Origin: Bacillus sp. OV322
Lineage (GTDB): Bacteria > Bacillota > Bacilli > Bacillales > DSM-1321
Assembly (NCBI RefSeq): GCF_900112495.1
Contig: NZ_FOMA01000010.1
Location: 37,841-101,840, forward strand
Direction: 5' to 3'
Length of the DNA: 64,000 bases
Below, in pieces: positions 33,001 to 40,456 of the stretch. Below the pieces are notes generated by a model. It ran no database searches, was not told the DNA's origin, and saw only the letters and a list, made by a program, of their open reading frames with translations. The position numbers were made by a program, and so were the translations under genes. How positions within the stretch are numbered: position 1 is the first letter of the stretch; each line of letters starts with the position of its first letter.

Positions 33001-33226
33001 AAAGATTGCTGACTCTTTTCTCAATCGGTTCAGAAATTTTATTCGCTACTTCATCCGGTGCTGCACCAGGGTAAACCGTGGATATGCTGATTACCGGTGT
33101 CGATATGCTCGGCAGTGTTTCGAGTTTCATATTCAAACCGGAATATATTCCAGCGGCAACGACGATAATTGTCAGCAGCCAGATAGCCAGTTTGTTTTTA
33201 AGGGAAAACTTAATAATCGATTTCAT
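30089..33226 (-). CDS. swrC: SwrC/YerP-like RND efflux transporter
   Basis: Proton-driven RND exporter of 1045 residues. It shows the AcrB-like plan: TM1 at about 12-32, a large extracytoplasmic loop (about 35-370), a block of TM helices with GRVVDDSIVVIENIFRRM (the proton-relay DD pair, about residue 430), a second extracytoplasmic loop (about 580-880), and the final TM block. One extracytoplasmic insertion is rich in Gln/Pro/Gly (about 245-275). In B. subtilis SwrC exports surfactin and supports swarming; the substrate here is unknown. It is divergent from a TetR regulator with two matching palindromic sites between the genes. Confidence 0.9.
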   Translation of the reverse strand: MKSIIKFSLKNKLAIWLLTIIVVAAGIYSGLNMKLETLPSISTPVISISTVYPGAAPDEVANKISEPIEKRVSNLSGVDIVSSSSMANASSIQIEYNYDKDMDKAVDEVKEAISGLELPEGAQEAKVSRIDFNAFPVIALSATNAGADLTELTKQVEEDLVPKLEGIDGVSEVTASGQQVQQGALVFKKEKLAQYGLDEQTVKQMIQGSNVSVPLGLFNFKDKEKTIAVDGNIGTLKDLKNIEIPVSPKPAGTQGMQPPQGMAGQAAQGQNQPTAASQPQTKLAKVKLSDIADIKITGQAETISKTNGHDSIGIQVTKSPDANTVNVVNDVKAELKKFEKDTPGSKIHTTFDQGKPIEQSVKTMLNKAIVGGIFAVLIILIFLRNIRTTLISVISIPLSLLIAVLVLKQFDITLNIMTLGAMTVAIGRVVDDSIVVIENIFRRMTLKDEELRGGELIRSATKEMFIPIFSSTIVTIAVFLPLALVKGPVGELFLPFALTIVFALLASLLVAITIVPSMAHSLFKNSIKGKSHESKPSKLSNSYRKVLNWSLNHKLITFVIAILLLAGSLLLVPKIGVSFIPSDEEKTMIVTYKPSPGEKKTDVEKAAAKAEKFFMDKKQVTSVQYTIGGENPMMPGSGNSAMLYVSYKNNTENFEAEKDKSLKHLTGFSTAGTWKSQDFSGSGSNNELTLHVYGKDLNQIEPIVKKVTKMLNDNSSLKDTDTTLSASYQQYTLVADQSKLSDLGLTASQVAMALSATGEKETLTTIKKDGKDVNIYIEKQNKQFQDKNDLADKTITSPLGMEVPLKEVVKIKEGKSPDTVTRRDGKRYADVTAKIKGKDVSKVTKEVQDKIDKLDLPAGASISLGGVSEQIGDSFSQLGLAMLAAIAIVYLILVITFHGGLAPIAILFSLPFTIIGGLAGLFLAGETISVSALIGALMLIGIVVTNAIVLIDRVIKKEEEGLNKRDALLEAGATRIRPILMTAIATVGALIPLAIGTEGGGLISKGLGVTVIGGLISSTLLTLVIVPVVYEFITSFGKKKKRNKA

Positions 33227-33250
33227 CTGATTCCTCCGAGATCAAATTTA

Positions 33251-33264
33251 TGACCAACTAGTCA
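33251..33264. promoter_or_regulatory. TGAC-N6-GTCA site near swrC, probable TetR operator 1
   Basis: TGACCAACTAGTCA is a dyad 25 bases upstream of the swrC start codon, sharing its half-sites with the second site at 33369. Confidence 0.65.
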
Positions 33265-33368
33265 CTTCTAGAATATATAGGAATTAATGTTTCAATGCAA
33301 TAATAAATACCCTCGACTATAGGCTCTATTGAGATTTGCAAATAAATAATATACAATGGGAGACATAA

Positions 33369-33382
33369 TGACTGAATGGTCA
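33369..33382. promoter_or_regulatory. TGAC-N6-GTCA site near the TetR gene, probable operator 2
   Basis: TGACTGAATGGTCA repeats the half-sites and spacing of the site at 33251, and lies 33 bases before the TetR start. Paired sites at both promoters suggest repression of both divergent genes. Confidence 0.65.
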
Positions 33383-33414
33383 TTTCATTTGAATGGATGT
33401 TAGGTGGATGTTCT

Positions 33415-34293
33415 ATGAAAGAAAAAAGCAGGCTTATTATGGAAGCGGCCTTAGCGTTATTTGCTGAGGGAGGATATCATGCCACCTCGATACAAGAAAT
33501 CGTGGATAAGTGCGGGATGGCAAAGGGTTCCTTTTATAATTACTTTAAATCAAAGGACGAATTGCTGCTTTTTATATTTACTCATTTCTATGAATCGATC
33601 CAGAGTGAATTATCATCTGTAGAAGGAGACGATTCCTTGGGTGAAAGAGCAAAATTTGCTAAACAGCTATCTGTTCAAATAAACCGGATGCTTGAGAATA
33701 CAGCATTTATTAAGATGCTGATGAAAGAACATATGCACCATATTACTGAAGAGCTGGATCAATTTTTATTAATAATCCAAAAAGGGAATTTTTTATGGCT
33801 CCAAAAAAAGATGGAAAGCCTTTATCCTCAATTGAGGGAAGAGTATATTCCTGATTGTGCCATAATGATGGATGGCCTTTTTAAATCCTATATGTCTTTG
33901 AGTTTAATGGAAGGGAAAGCTGAATTTGACAGTGGAAGGCTCCCTGAGTTTCTCTTGAACCGCCTGGATTCCATAGTGGAAGGACTGATGGATGAACAGG
34001 GACCGCTTCTTAAAGATATTGCTTTTCCGAATGCCGCAGATACGGAGGGTATCTTGACACTTCTTAGGGAAGCTGTAAATGAAGCGATTGAGTCGGTTAT
34101 CTCCAGCGGGGGGGTTCATAGTCCCAGCAAGAAAAAAGAACTAGAAACACTTCAGGCTATAAAAAGCGAATTGGAGAAAACATCTCCAAATTCAATTATT
34201 TTAGAAAGCCTCCTTTTGATGGCTGAAAAAATTAATGTGAAAAATTCATCGCTCCTTATACTTAGGAAGCGGCTTAAAAAATACCTTTATTAA
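33415..34293 (+). CDS. TetR/AcrR-family regulator of the RND pump
   Basis: Regulator of 292 residues, longer than the usual 190-220. The N-terminal HTH is canonical: SRLIMEAALALFAEGGYHATSIQEIVDKCGMAKGSFYNYFKSKDELL. The rest is helical ligand-binding domain plus an extra C-terminal stretch of about 70 residues. The ATG has TAGGTGG seven bases upstream. It is divergent from the SwrC-like pump, and the shared TGAC-N6-GTCA sites point to autoregulation and pump repression (inference). Confidence 0.88.
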   Translation: MKEKSRLIMEAALALFAEGGYHATSIQEIVDKCGMAKGSFYNYFKSKDELLLFIFTHFYESIQSELSSVEGDDSLGERAKFAKQLSVQINRMLENTAFIKMLMKEHMHHITEELDQFLLIIQKGNFLWLQKKMESLYPQLREEYIPDCAIMMDGLFKSYMSLSLMEGKAEFDSGRLPEFLLNRLDSIVEGLMDEQGPLLKDIAFPNAADTEGILTLLREAVNEAIESVISSGGVHSPSKKKELETLQAIKSELEKTSPNSIILESLLLMAEKINVKNSSLLILRKRLKKYLY

Positions 34294-34296
34294 CCA

Positions 34297-34320
34297 GGCA
34301 GCATAAAGCTGTCTTTTTTT
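34297..34320 (+). terminator. Terminator after the TetR gene
   Basis: Six-pair stem GGCAGC/GCTGTC with loop ATAAA and a T-run. A second, weaker A/G-C/T pairing with a T-run follows at about 34348-34400. Confidence 0.65.
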
Positions 34321-34532
34321 AGTGTGTCAGACATGCTGCTGAATATACAAACCCTATTATTTGAGGTCATTTGAAGCTTTTAAATGGTTTGGGTTTTTTT
34401 TACAAAAAAGTTTATAATAATAAAAAAGCATTAAAGCAAAGTATTTTCTGAACAATAAATAATGTTTTAAATCCATGGGTTTAGGAAAGCGTTAGACATA
34501 TACATTTTGAGAAGCAGAAAGTAGGCGGGACG

Positions 34533-35432
34533 ATGAAGTGGAAAAAAGGTTTGCTGATTTATAATCAAAATGCCGGCGGCGGAAAGCTTGAAAAGAATTT
34601 GGGAGAATGCCTGCCGGTCCTTTCGTGCAATATTGAGGAGTTTCTGGTTATTCAAACAAAAGAGGCTGGTGATGCAGAAAGGTTATGCAGGGAATACGGG
34701 GAAGATATGGATGTAGTATTTGTCCTCGGAGGAGATGGGACGGTTCACGAATGCGTAAATGGTTTGTCTGTACTTAATAAGCGGCCAGTCTTAGGCATTT
34801 TACCTGGCGGGACCTGCAATGACTTTTCAAGGACGCTTAATTTGCCGCAAAAAATCGGAAAAGCAGCTGAAGAAATGATGTCAGGCAGGATAAAGGAAGT
34901 GGATGTCGGCAGAGCCGGAGAGAGGTATTTCTTGAATTTTTGGGGAATCGGACTTATTACGGATACTTCGAGCAACATTGATGAACATGAGAAAAACCTT
35001 TTTGGGAAAATCGGCTATTTTTTAAGTGCCATTCGGACGCTAGGAGATAATGAACCATTTTCCTTCACAATGGAGTATGACGGAAAAACGATAGAGGATG
35101 AAGCAATCATGATTCTTGTCCTCAACGGAAAGTACATTGGGACAAACCTGCTTCCGTTTCCCCTGATCGACAGCCGGGATGGATTAATGGATATCGTCAT
35201 TCTAAAGAAATCGAACATAGCCGTATTCAAAGAACTCTTAGCAATGAAAAGGCTGGCAGCCGAAAGCGCAGAACCTGACTCGGGTGTATGGTATCTTCAG
35301 GCAAGTGACATTAAAATTCAAACCGCCAAGGAGATGGAAGCCGACACAGATGGAGAGATTTATCTGAAAACACCTGCCAATATTCAAGTCATGAAAAACC
35401 ACCTCCCTATGCTTTGCGGACCAGAAGCTTAA
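34533..35432 (+). CDS. Diacylglycerol/lipid kinase (YegS/BmrU family)
   Basis: Soluble lipid kinase of 299 residues. The DAGK catalytic motif VLGGDGTVHECVNGL (about residue 65) and the downstream GILPGGTCNDFSRTL (about 90) are diagnostic, and the C-terminal beta-sandwich domain ends with a DGE motif (ADTDGEIYLK). It is probably involved in phosphorylating a lipid such as diacylglycerol; B. subtilis BmrU is encoded beside a drug exporter. The ribosome binding site (AGGCGGG) is modest. The gene appears monocistronic, with the Yip1-like gene 131 bases downstream under its own promoter-like region. Confidence 0.88.
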   Translation: MKWKKGLLIYNQNAGGGKLEKNLGECLPVLSCNIEEFLVIQTKEAGDAERLCREYGEDMDVVFVLGGDGTVHECVNGLSVLNKRPVLGILPGGTCNDFSRTLNLPQKIGKAAEEMMSGRIKEVDVGRAGERYFLNFWGIGLITDTSSNIDEHEKNLFGKIGYFLSAIRTLGDNEPFSFTMEYDGKTIEDEAIMILVLNGKYIGTNLLPFPLIDSRDGLMDIVILKKSNIAVFKELLAMKRLAAESAEPDSGVWYLQASDIKIQTAKEMEADTDGEIYLKTPANIQVMKNHLPMLCGPEA

Positions 35433-35563
35433 CCTGCATATGTCTTCAGTGGCGGCGGTTACAATAAAATTAACATAAAGTTTACAGCATTCGTTTGTTC
35501 ATTTTGTCCAGTTTTACGTTAAAATAGGAGATAACATATTTTAAAGTTTACGGGGGAACATAA

Positions 35564-36226
35564 ATGATCTATCAAATGCATTTTGTAAAAGGCCTGCTTC
35601 ATCCGGCATTAAGCAGATATCAACTAAAAGAGGCGGAAGCTGTGACCCGGTTTGGCCCTTCCTTGTTTTTGCTGTATGCTGTCAGCTTGCTGGTTTATGG
35701 AGTGGGAGCTTATTATGGGTTAGGATCAGAGTCAATCTCCAAAGAGCTGACAAAGCTGACGCCAGGGGAATATGAAGCAGCGAAAATGCTGTTTTTATAT
35801 GGAAAGCTGGCAGCGGGAGCTGTGTTTCCCTCTCTATTTTTCTTTGGTGCATCCTTGGTTTACTGGATGCTTTTGGATATTTCATACATAAAAATTGTGA
35901 TTGTCCAAATGATTGTATTCAGTTTATATCTGCTGGAAAAGCTGCTGCTTGTACCGATTTCCATTTTCCTTAACGTAAACCAGGATGCAAACCCTTTTTC
36001 ATTCGGGGTCATCAGCCAGCATTTTACTTCCAATGAGTATTTGATTCACTTATTTGGAAATATTACGCTGTTCCAGCTTACTATGATTGCGCTATCCTGC
36101 TATTATTTGAAATTTTTGTCTGAAAAAAGCAGATTAATAGTTTGGCTGTCGGTTGCATTGGTTTTTATCATCACTTGGACAGCTGGGGCATTCCTCGCTT
36201 ATCTTGATGTTAGTGTGATTCTGTAA
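35564..36226 (+). CDS. Yip1-like (YknW-type) polytopic membrane protein
   Basis: Membrane protein of 220 residues with about five hydrophobic segments (about 32-52, 86-108, 110-132, 160-180, 192-212). The overall size and layout resemble Yip1-domain proteins such as B. subtilis YknW, but I see no decisive motif. The ATG has GGGGGAAC upstream. The next gene, an RND/HlyD-type adaptor, starts 15 bases after its stop, so they form an operon. In B. subtilis the equivalent pair is followed by an ABC ATPase and permease, which are absent here. Confidence 0.6.
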   Translation: MIYQMHFVKGLLHPALSRYQLKEAEAVTRFGPSLFLLYAVSLLVYGVGAYYGLGSESISKELTKLTPGEYEAAKMLFLYGKLAAGAVFPSLFFFGASLVYWMLLDISYIKIVIVQMIVFSLYLLEKLLLVPISIFLNVNQDANPFSFGVISQHFTSNEYLIHLFGNITLFQLTMIALSCYYLKFLSEKSRLIVWLSVALVFIITWTAGAFLAYLDVSVIL

Positions 36227-36241
36227 GGGGCTGTGGAGATT

Positions 36242-37492
36242 ATGAAAACTACGTACAAAACTATCATTCTATTGGCGGCATTATTATTTATTTGTATTAA
36301 TGTGTATTTAATTGTAAAGGAAAACAGCAAAGTGGAAAGAACGCTCTTTGTCAGCAAATGGTCGTCTGTCAAAAAAGAGAATTTGACAAAATCCTTTCAC
36401 ACTTCTGGTGTAATAAAACCAAATAATGAATATCCGGTTTACTTTAACGGCGGGAACGGAAAGGAATTCCAGAAGTTCCTTGTTGAAGAAGGCGATGAAG
36501 TAAGTGCAGGCACCGCACTTTTTCAATATACTTCCCCGGAAGCAGACAGAATCAAAAAAAATCTTGAAGCAGAAAAATCCCAGGCTGCAGGCGACATGAA
36601 TGGAATTGACGCGTACATCAGCAAGCTTGAAAGCTATAAGGAAACCATTACAGCAGATATGCCTGTTACAGATGAAAATGCAGATATAAATAAAAATCTC
36701 AATCTTGCATCTGATGCCTCTAATCAGGCAATCCTAAGCGCGATTGAACAAGAAATTTATAAACAAGAATTAGAAAAGACCAAGCTTGAATCACAAATGA
36801 AAAGATTTGACGAACAGCTCGCCTTCATGGATGAACAAAGCAATACCGCAGCCGCAGCAAGCCAGGCAGATGGGTTTGTGAAAAAAATCAATAAACATTT
36901 GAAAAATCCCATTCTTACAATAGCATCCAAGACACCTTCGGTAGAAGGTATGTTATCAGAAAAAGAATTTAGAATGGCTAAAACAGGGATGATTATGACC
37001 ATCAAAACATCCGAATTAAAAAGACCGCTTAAGGGAACAATCGTAAAAATTAATCCCTACCCTGTTAAGGAGCCTTCTGTCCATTCCAAAAATTCCTACC
37101 GTTTTAAAGGGAGCATAAAAGAAACCCAAAGAGAGCTTCCCATTGGTTCTAACGTTGCTCTAACCGTCACAGCAAAAAATGCAAAAAGAGTATCAGCTAT
37201 TGAAGAGGAAGCTGTGCATGTAAAAAAGCAGCCTCATGTTTATAAAATAAACCCAAAAGGGTATATAAATAACCAATATGTTGAATTAGGTCTTCGTTCT
37301 CAAGGAAAGCAGGAAATAAAAAGCGGTTTGACTGCTGGCGAATTTGCTGTAGTGTCACCATGTAAAACGCCTCAGGATCACAGTTTGTTTATTACTCCTC
37401 TATTAGTCAGTGAAAATGGAGCCCCAGATTATAAGAAAATTGCCAAGCACTTAACAATCCGCTATCTATTGACTGGTTTTTTGGAAAAATAG
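36242..37492 (+). CDS. Membrane-fusion/periplasmic-adaptor-like protein (YknX/HlyD type)
   Basis: Adaptor-like protein of 416 residues with one N-terminal membrane anchor (about 6-22) and a large extracytoplasmic part. The biotinyl-lipoyl-like half motif VEEGDEVSAGTALFQY (about residue 80) leads into a coiled-coil hairpin (about 100-200, Glu/Lys/Gln-rich), then the returning half and a beta-barrel domain (about 250-310). No lipobox. I prefer this ATG because AAGGGG lies 11 bases upstream. Adaptor proteins normally couple an exporter to the envelope, but no ATPase or permease gene follows, so the partner must be encoded elsewhere or the system has been reduced. Confidence 0.75.
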   Translation: MKTTYKTIILLAALLFICINVYLIVKENSKVERTLFVSKWSSVKKENLTKSFHTSGVIKPNNEYPVYFNGGNGKEFQKFLVEEGDEVSAGTALFQYTSPEADRIKKNLEAEKSQAAGDMNGIDAYISKLESYKETITADMPVTDENADINKNLNLASDASNQAILSAIEQEIYKQELEKTKLESQMKRFDEQLAFMDEQSNTAAAASQADGFVKKINKHLKNPILTIASKTPSVEGMLSEKEFRMAKTGMIMTIKTSELKRPLKGTIVKINPYPVKEPSVHSKNSYRFKGSIKETQRELPIGSNVALTVTAKNAKRVSAIEEEAVHVKKQPHVYKINPKGYINNQYVELGLRSQGKQEIKSGLTAGEFAVVSPCKTPQDHSLFITPLLVSENGAPDYKKIAKHLTIRYLLTGFLEK

Positions 37493-37518
37493 ATCTTTAA
37501 TAATGGTGTTGGGCATTT

Positions 37519-37552
37519 CCTCGTGCTGTATATTTAGCATGAGGAGATTTTT
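37519..37552 (+). terminator. Terminator after the adaptor gene
   Basis: Nine-pair stem CCTCGTGCT/AGCATGAGG followed by AGATTTTTTT. Confidence 0.8.
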
Positions 37553-37685
37553 TTATTGAGGGCAGCGAGAGGATTTTTTGATGCGTCAGGAAATCATTTC
37601 TGTTATCCAGCATTTTCTGCAGGGAGTTATAAACAAAAAGGATTTACAGATTTGCTTTTATAGGATAATATTTTATTATAATTCA

Positions 37686-37820
37686 ATTTCCGCTTAATCT
37701 TGTTTTTGAGAACGGGGGAACCAACTTTGCGGTGTATTCCGCTTGGGGTGAATTCTGACTTCAGAAAGGGCTAATGTGTGTTTCCTGGCCCTAACCCGAC
37801 AGCTAACCTCGTCAGCGTCT
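37686..37820 (+). ncRNA. ydaO-yuaA c-di-AMP riboswitch
   Basis: The conserved core words occur in order: CGCTTAATC, CGGGGGAACCAAC, TTGGGGTGAATT, AAAGGGCT, CCTAACCCGACAGCTAACCTCG and GCG. This is the c-di-AMP class, which shuts genes off when c-di-AMP is high. It precedes a terminator and the gltT gene. Confidence 0.93.
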
Positions 37821-37853
37821 TAAAGGGAACAGTATGTGAATTTCGTTCGCATG

Positions 37854-37880
37854 AAAAGACACCCTACGTGTCTTTTTTTT
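37854..37880 (+). terminator. c-di-AMP riboswitch terminator
   Basis: AAAAGACAC/GTGTCTTTT stem with loop CCTAC and a T-run, 34 bases after the aptamer and 81 before gltT. Confidence 0.88.
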
Positions 37881-37960
37881 GAACCAAAACATCTATTTGT
37901 TTCCCTTGCCGAGACAAATTTCTTTTCCACAATAGAATTACACAGAAGGTGAGGATGTAG

Positions 37961-39220
37961 ATGAAACGAATTGGTTTGGCTTGGCAAATATTTATAGGCC
38001 TGGTGATTGGAATTATTGTAGGGGCCATTTTTTATGGAAACTCTGACATAGCTAAATATTTGCAGCCTATTGGAGACATTTTTCTCCGTTTAATTAAAAT
38101 GATTGTTGTACCGATTGTTATTTCAAGTATTATCATTGCTGTTGCAGGTGTAGGGGACATCAAACAGCTTGGAAAAATTGGCGGTAAAACGATTTTGTAC
38201 TTTGAAATTATCACGACTGTCGCCATCTTATTAGGATTATTGTCGGCAAATATCTTCAAGCCGGGTGCCGGTGTAGATATGGGACACTTAAGTAAAACCG
38301 ACATAAGCTCATATGTGGACACAGCAAAAACGACTGAACAGCATTCGTTTGCTGATACAATCGTTAATATAGTTCCTGCGAACCCGATATCAGCGATCGC
38401 CAATGGCGATATGCTTGCCATTATCTTTTTTGCCTTGATGTTTGGTTTTGCTATTTCAGCCATAGGTGAAAAAGGTAAACCTGTGATTCACTTCTTCCAG
38501 GGAACGGCAGATGCCATGTTTTATATGACAAACCAGATTATGAAAGTGGCTCCAGTGGGTGTATTTGCGCTTATCGGTGTAACAGTTTCCAAGTTTGGGC
38601 TTTCTTCGCTTATACCATTAGGCAAGCTCATTATTACGGTTTATGGAACAATGTTCTTCTTTATAATCGTTGTGCTGGGACTTGTTGCAAAAATAGCGGG
38701 ATTCAGTATTTTCAAATTAATTAAAACATTGAAAGAAGAGCTAATATTAGCATTTTCTACCGCGAGTTCTGAATCAGTGCTTCCTAAGCTTATGGAAAAA
38801 ACGGAAAAGCTCGGCTGTCCGAAGCACATTTCATCATTCGTTATTCCAACTGGCTACTCATTCAATCTGGACGGTTCTACACTTTACCAATCGCTTGCTG
38901 CTATTTTCATTGCCCAGATGTATGGGATTGATTTGAGCATCACCAAGCAGATTTCATTGGTTCTTGTCTTGATGGTTACTTCAAAAGGAATCGCAGGTGT
39001 TCCTGGAGTTTCATTCGTTGTTCTCCTTGCCACACTTGGTTCTGTGGGAATTCCGGTTGAAGGACTTGCGTTTATTGCAGGTATTGACCGTATCCTGGAT
39101 ATGGGCCGTACCGTTGTAAACGTAATAGGAAATTCCTTGGCTGCAATTGTTATTTCGAAATGGGAAGGCAAATTCGACCCTAATAGAAATATGCATGCGG
39201 CAGAGAAGGTTAACGGATAA
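37961..39220 (+). CDS. gltT: GltT-type glutamate/aspartate:cation symporter (DAACS)
   Basis: Membrane symporter of 419 residues that imports acidic amino acids with protons or sodium. The DAACS signatures are present: serine-rich TASSESVLPKLMEK (about residue 266) and GYSFNLDGSTLYQ (about 297), plus VTSKGIAGVPGVSF (hairpin 2, about 331). The N-terminus MKRIGLAWQIFIGL and overall length closely match B. subtilis GltT. A c-di-AMP riboswitch and terminator in the leader predict that glutamate uptake falls when c-di-AMP is high, consistent with the potassium/glutamate osmotic balance role of that messenger. Confidence 0.93.
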   Translation: MKRIGLAWQIFIGLVIGIIVGAIFYGNSDIAKYLQPIGDIFLRLIKMIVVPIVISSIIIAVAGVGDIKQLGKIGGKTILYFEIITTVAILLGLLSANIFKPGAGVDMGHLSKTDISSYVDTAKTTEQHSFADTIVNIVPANPISAIANGDMLAIIFFALMFGFAISAIGEKGKPVIHFFQGTADAMFYMTNQIMKVAPVGVFALIGVTVSKFGLSSLIPLGKLIITVYGTMFFFIIVVLGLVAKIAGFSIFKLIKTLKEELILAFSTASSESVLPKLMEKTEKLGCPKHISSFVIPTGYSFNLDGSTLYQSLAAIFIAQMYGIDLSITKQISLVLVLMVTSKGIAGVPGVSFVVLLATLGSVGIPVEGLAFIAGIDRILDMGRTVVNVIGNSLAAIVISKWEGKFDPNRNMHAAEKVNG

Positions 39221-39225
39221 TGTAA

Positions 39226-39297
39226 AAAAGCTCGTATCGCTTAATGGCGGTTCATCTGAGGATGGCCTGCATTAACCGATGCGGGCTTTTTTTACGG
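39226..39297 (+). terminator. Terminator after gltT
   Basis: Long imperfect stem AGCTCGTATCG-TTAATG with CATTAA-CGATGCGGGCT followed by seven T. Confidence 0.7.
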
Positions 39298-39471
39298 CTA
39301 ATGCGTTCATTCTGGGACCAGCAAACAAAAAGTTGTCTAAAGTGCCTTTGACCCAGATCCTAAGTAAGACTCCATATTACTATGAGCTGTATGTGTCTGT
39401 GAAACTGAGTCTGAACGCATAACCAGGAAGCGGGAATCTATCTTTATGAAGGGTGCCTGGCTGCTTGGCTT

Positions 39472-40353
39472 TTACTGATAGTAAAACTGAGACAGAAATT
39501 GGCGGAAGCGCGTGCCCTCTTCATGCTGATATTTGGCAATGAAATAGCTGCGGGCCATAGGAAGGGAAAGTTCATCTGTTAATATTTCCGAAAATCTGCC
39601 TTCAAGTAATTCCCTTCTGACGATAGAGGACGGCAAAAAGGAAATTCCGAGTCCTTCTTCAATAAATCGTTTGGTCACTTCGATTTGTGTCACGACCATT
39701 GTTTGGACATAAGCGTATTTCTTCTTGATTTGTTTCAGCAAATCTCCCCAATATTCTGGGTGGTTATGAGTTAAAATTTTATGCTGCTGGAACAATTCCT
39801 CCATATCGACCGGCGGGCTGCTATCGCTATACCAGCCATCATGCGGGGCAATCATGATGACAGGATCCTCATAAAGCGGTGAACACGTTAACTCTGTGTG
39901 TACAATCAGCATTCTCGAAAGCCCGCAATCTGCTTTTCCATCTAATATGGCAGCGGGGATATCCTTAGACTCCATAACCTGAATTTCCAAAGAGATATCA
40001 GGGTTTAGGATCATGTATTTTTTCAGGATTGAGGGCATGATTGAAGAAGCAATTAATGGTGATATAGCAAGAGTCAGCTTGCGGGAGCGGCCTTGTTTGA
40101 AATCTTCCATATCCTCAATGCCTTCTTGATGTATGGCGAGGAGCTTTTTTGCGAACGGCAGGAAGCGCCTTCCTTCTGCGGTCAGCTGGACCCTTCTCCC
40201 AATTCTCTCAAAGAGCTCGCTTCCTAAGTACTCTTCCAGCAGTTTAATATGGACCGTAACGGAAGGCTGGGAAATGAACAACTCTTCAGCAGTCATTCGG
40301 AAATTTTCATATTTTGCCGCAACTGTAAAGGTCTGAAGCCATTTTAAGTCCAT
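39472..40353 (-). CDS. citR: CitR: LysR-family regulator of citA
   Basis: LysR-type regulator of 293 residues. The N-terminal HTH reads MDLKWLQTFTVAAKYENFRMTAEELFISQPSVTVHIKLLEEYLG, very close to B. subtilis CitR, and the effector domain (about 90-290) contains LTHNHPEYW and FIEEGLGISFLP as in CitR. It is divergent from the citrate synthase gene exactly as citR-citA are arranged in B. subtilis, where CitR represses citA. The ATG has AGGAGGTTC upstream. The co-effector is not deducible. Confidence 0.9.
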   Translation of the reverse strand: MDLKWLQTFTVAAKYENFRMTAEELFISQPSVTVHIKLLEEYLGSELFERIGRRVQLTAEGRRFLPFAKKLLAIHQEGIEDMEDFKQGRSRKLTLAISPLIASSIMPSILKKYMILNPDISLEIQVMESKDIPAAILDGKADCGLSRMLIVHTELTCSPLYEDPVIMIAPHDGWYSDSSPPVDMEELFQQHKILTHNHPEYWGDLLKQIKKKYAYVQTMVVTQIEVTKRFIEEGLGISFLPSSIVRRELLEGRFSEILTDELSLPMARSYFIAKYQHEEGTRFRQFLSQFYYQ

Positions 40354-40365
40354 AAGGAACCTCCT

Positions 40366-40382
40366 GATTAAAAAAATTAATC
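40366..40382. promoter_or_regulatory. GATTAA-N5-TTAATC dyad, possible CitR site
   Basis: A dyad in the citR-citA divergent region containing the LysR T-N11-A pattern. AT-richness makes chance possible. Confidence 0.35.
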
Positions 40383-40456
40383 AAAATTAGTGTAAATTTT
40401 CAATATTTTCTATTAATTATACGGCTTATTATATAAGTAGAAAAGGAGGAGTTAAA

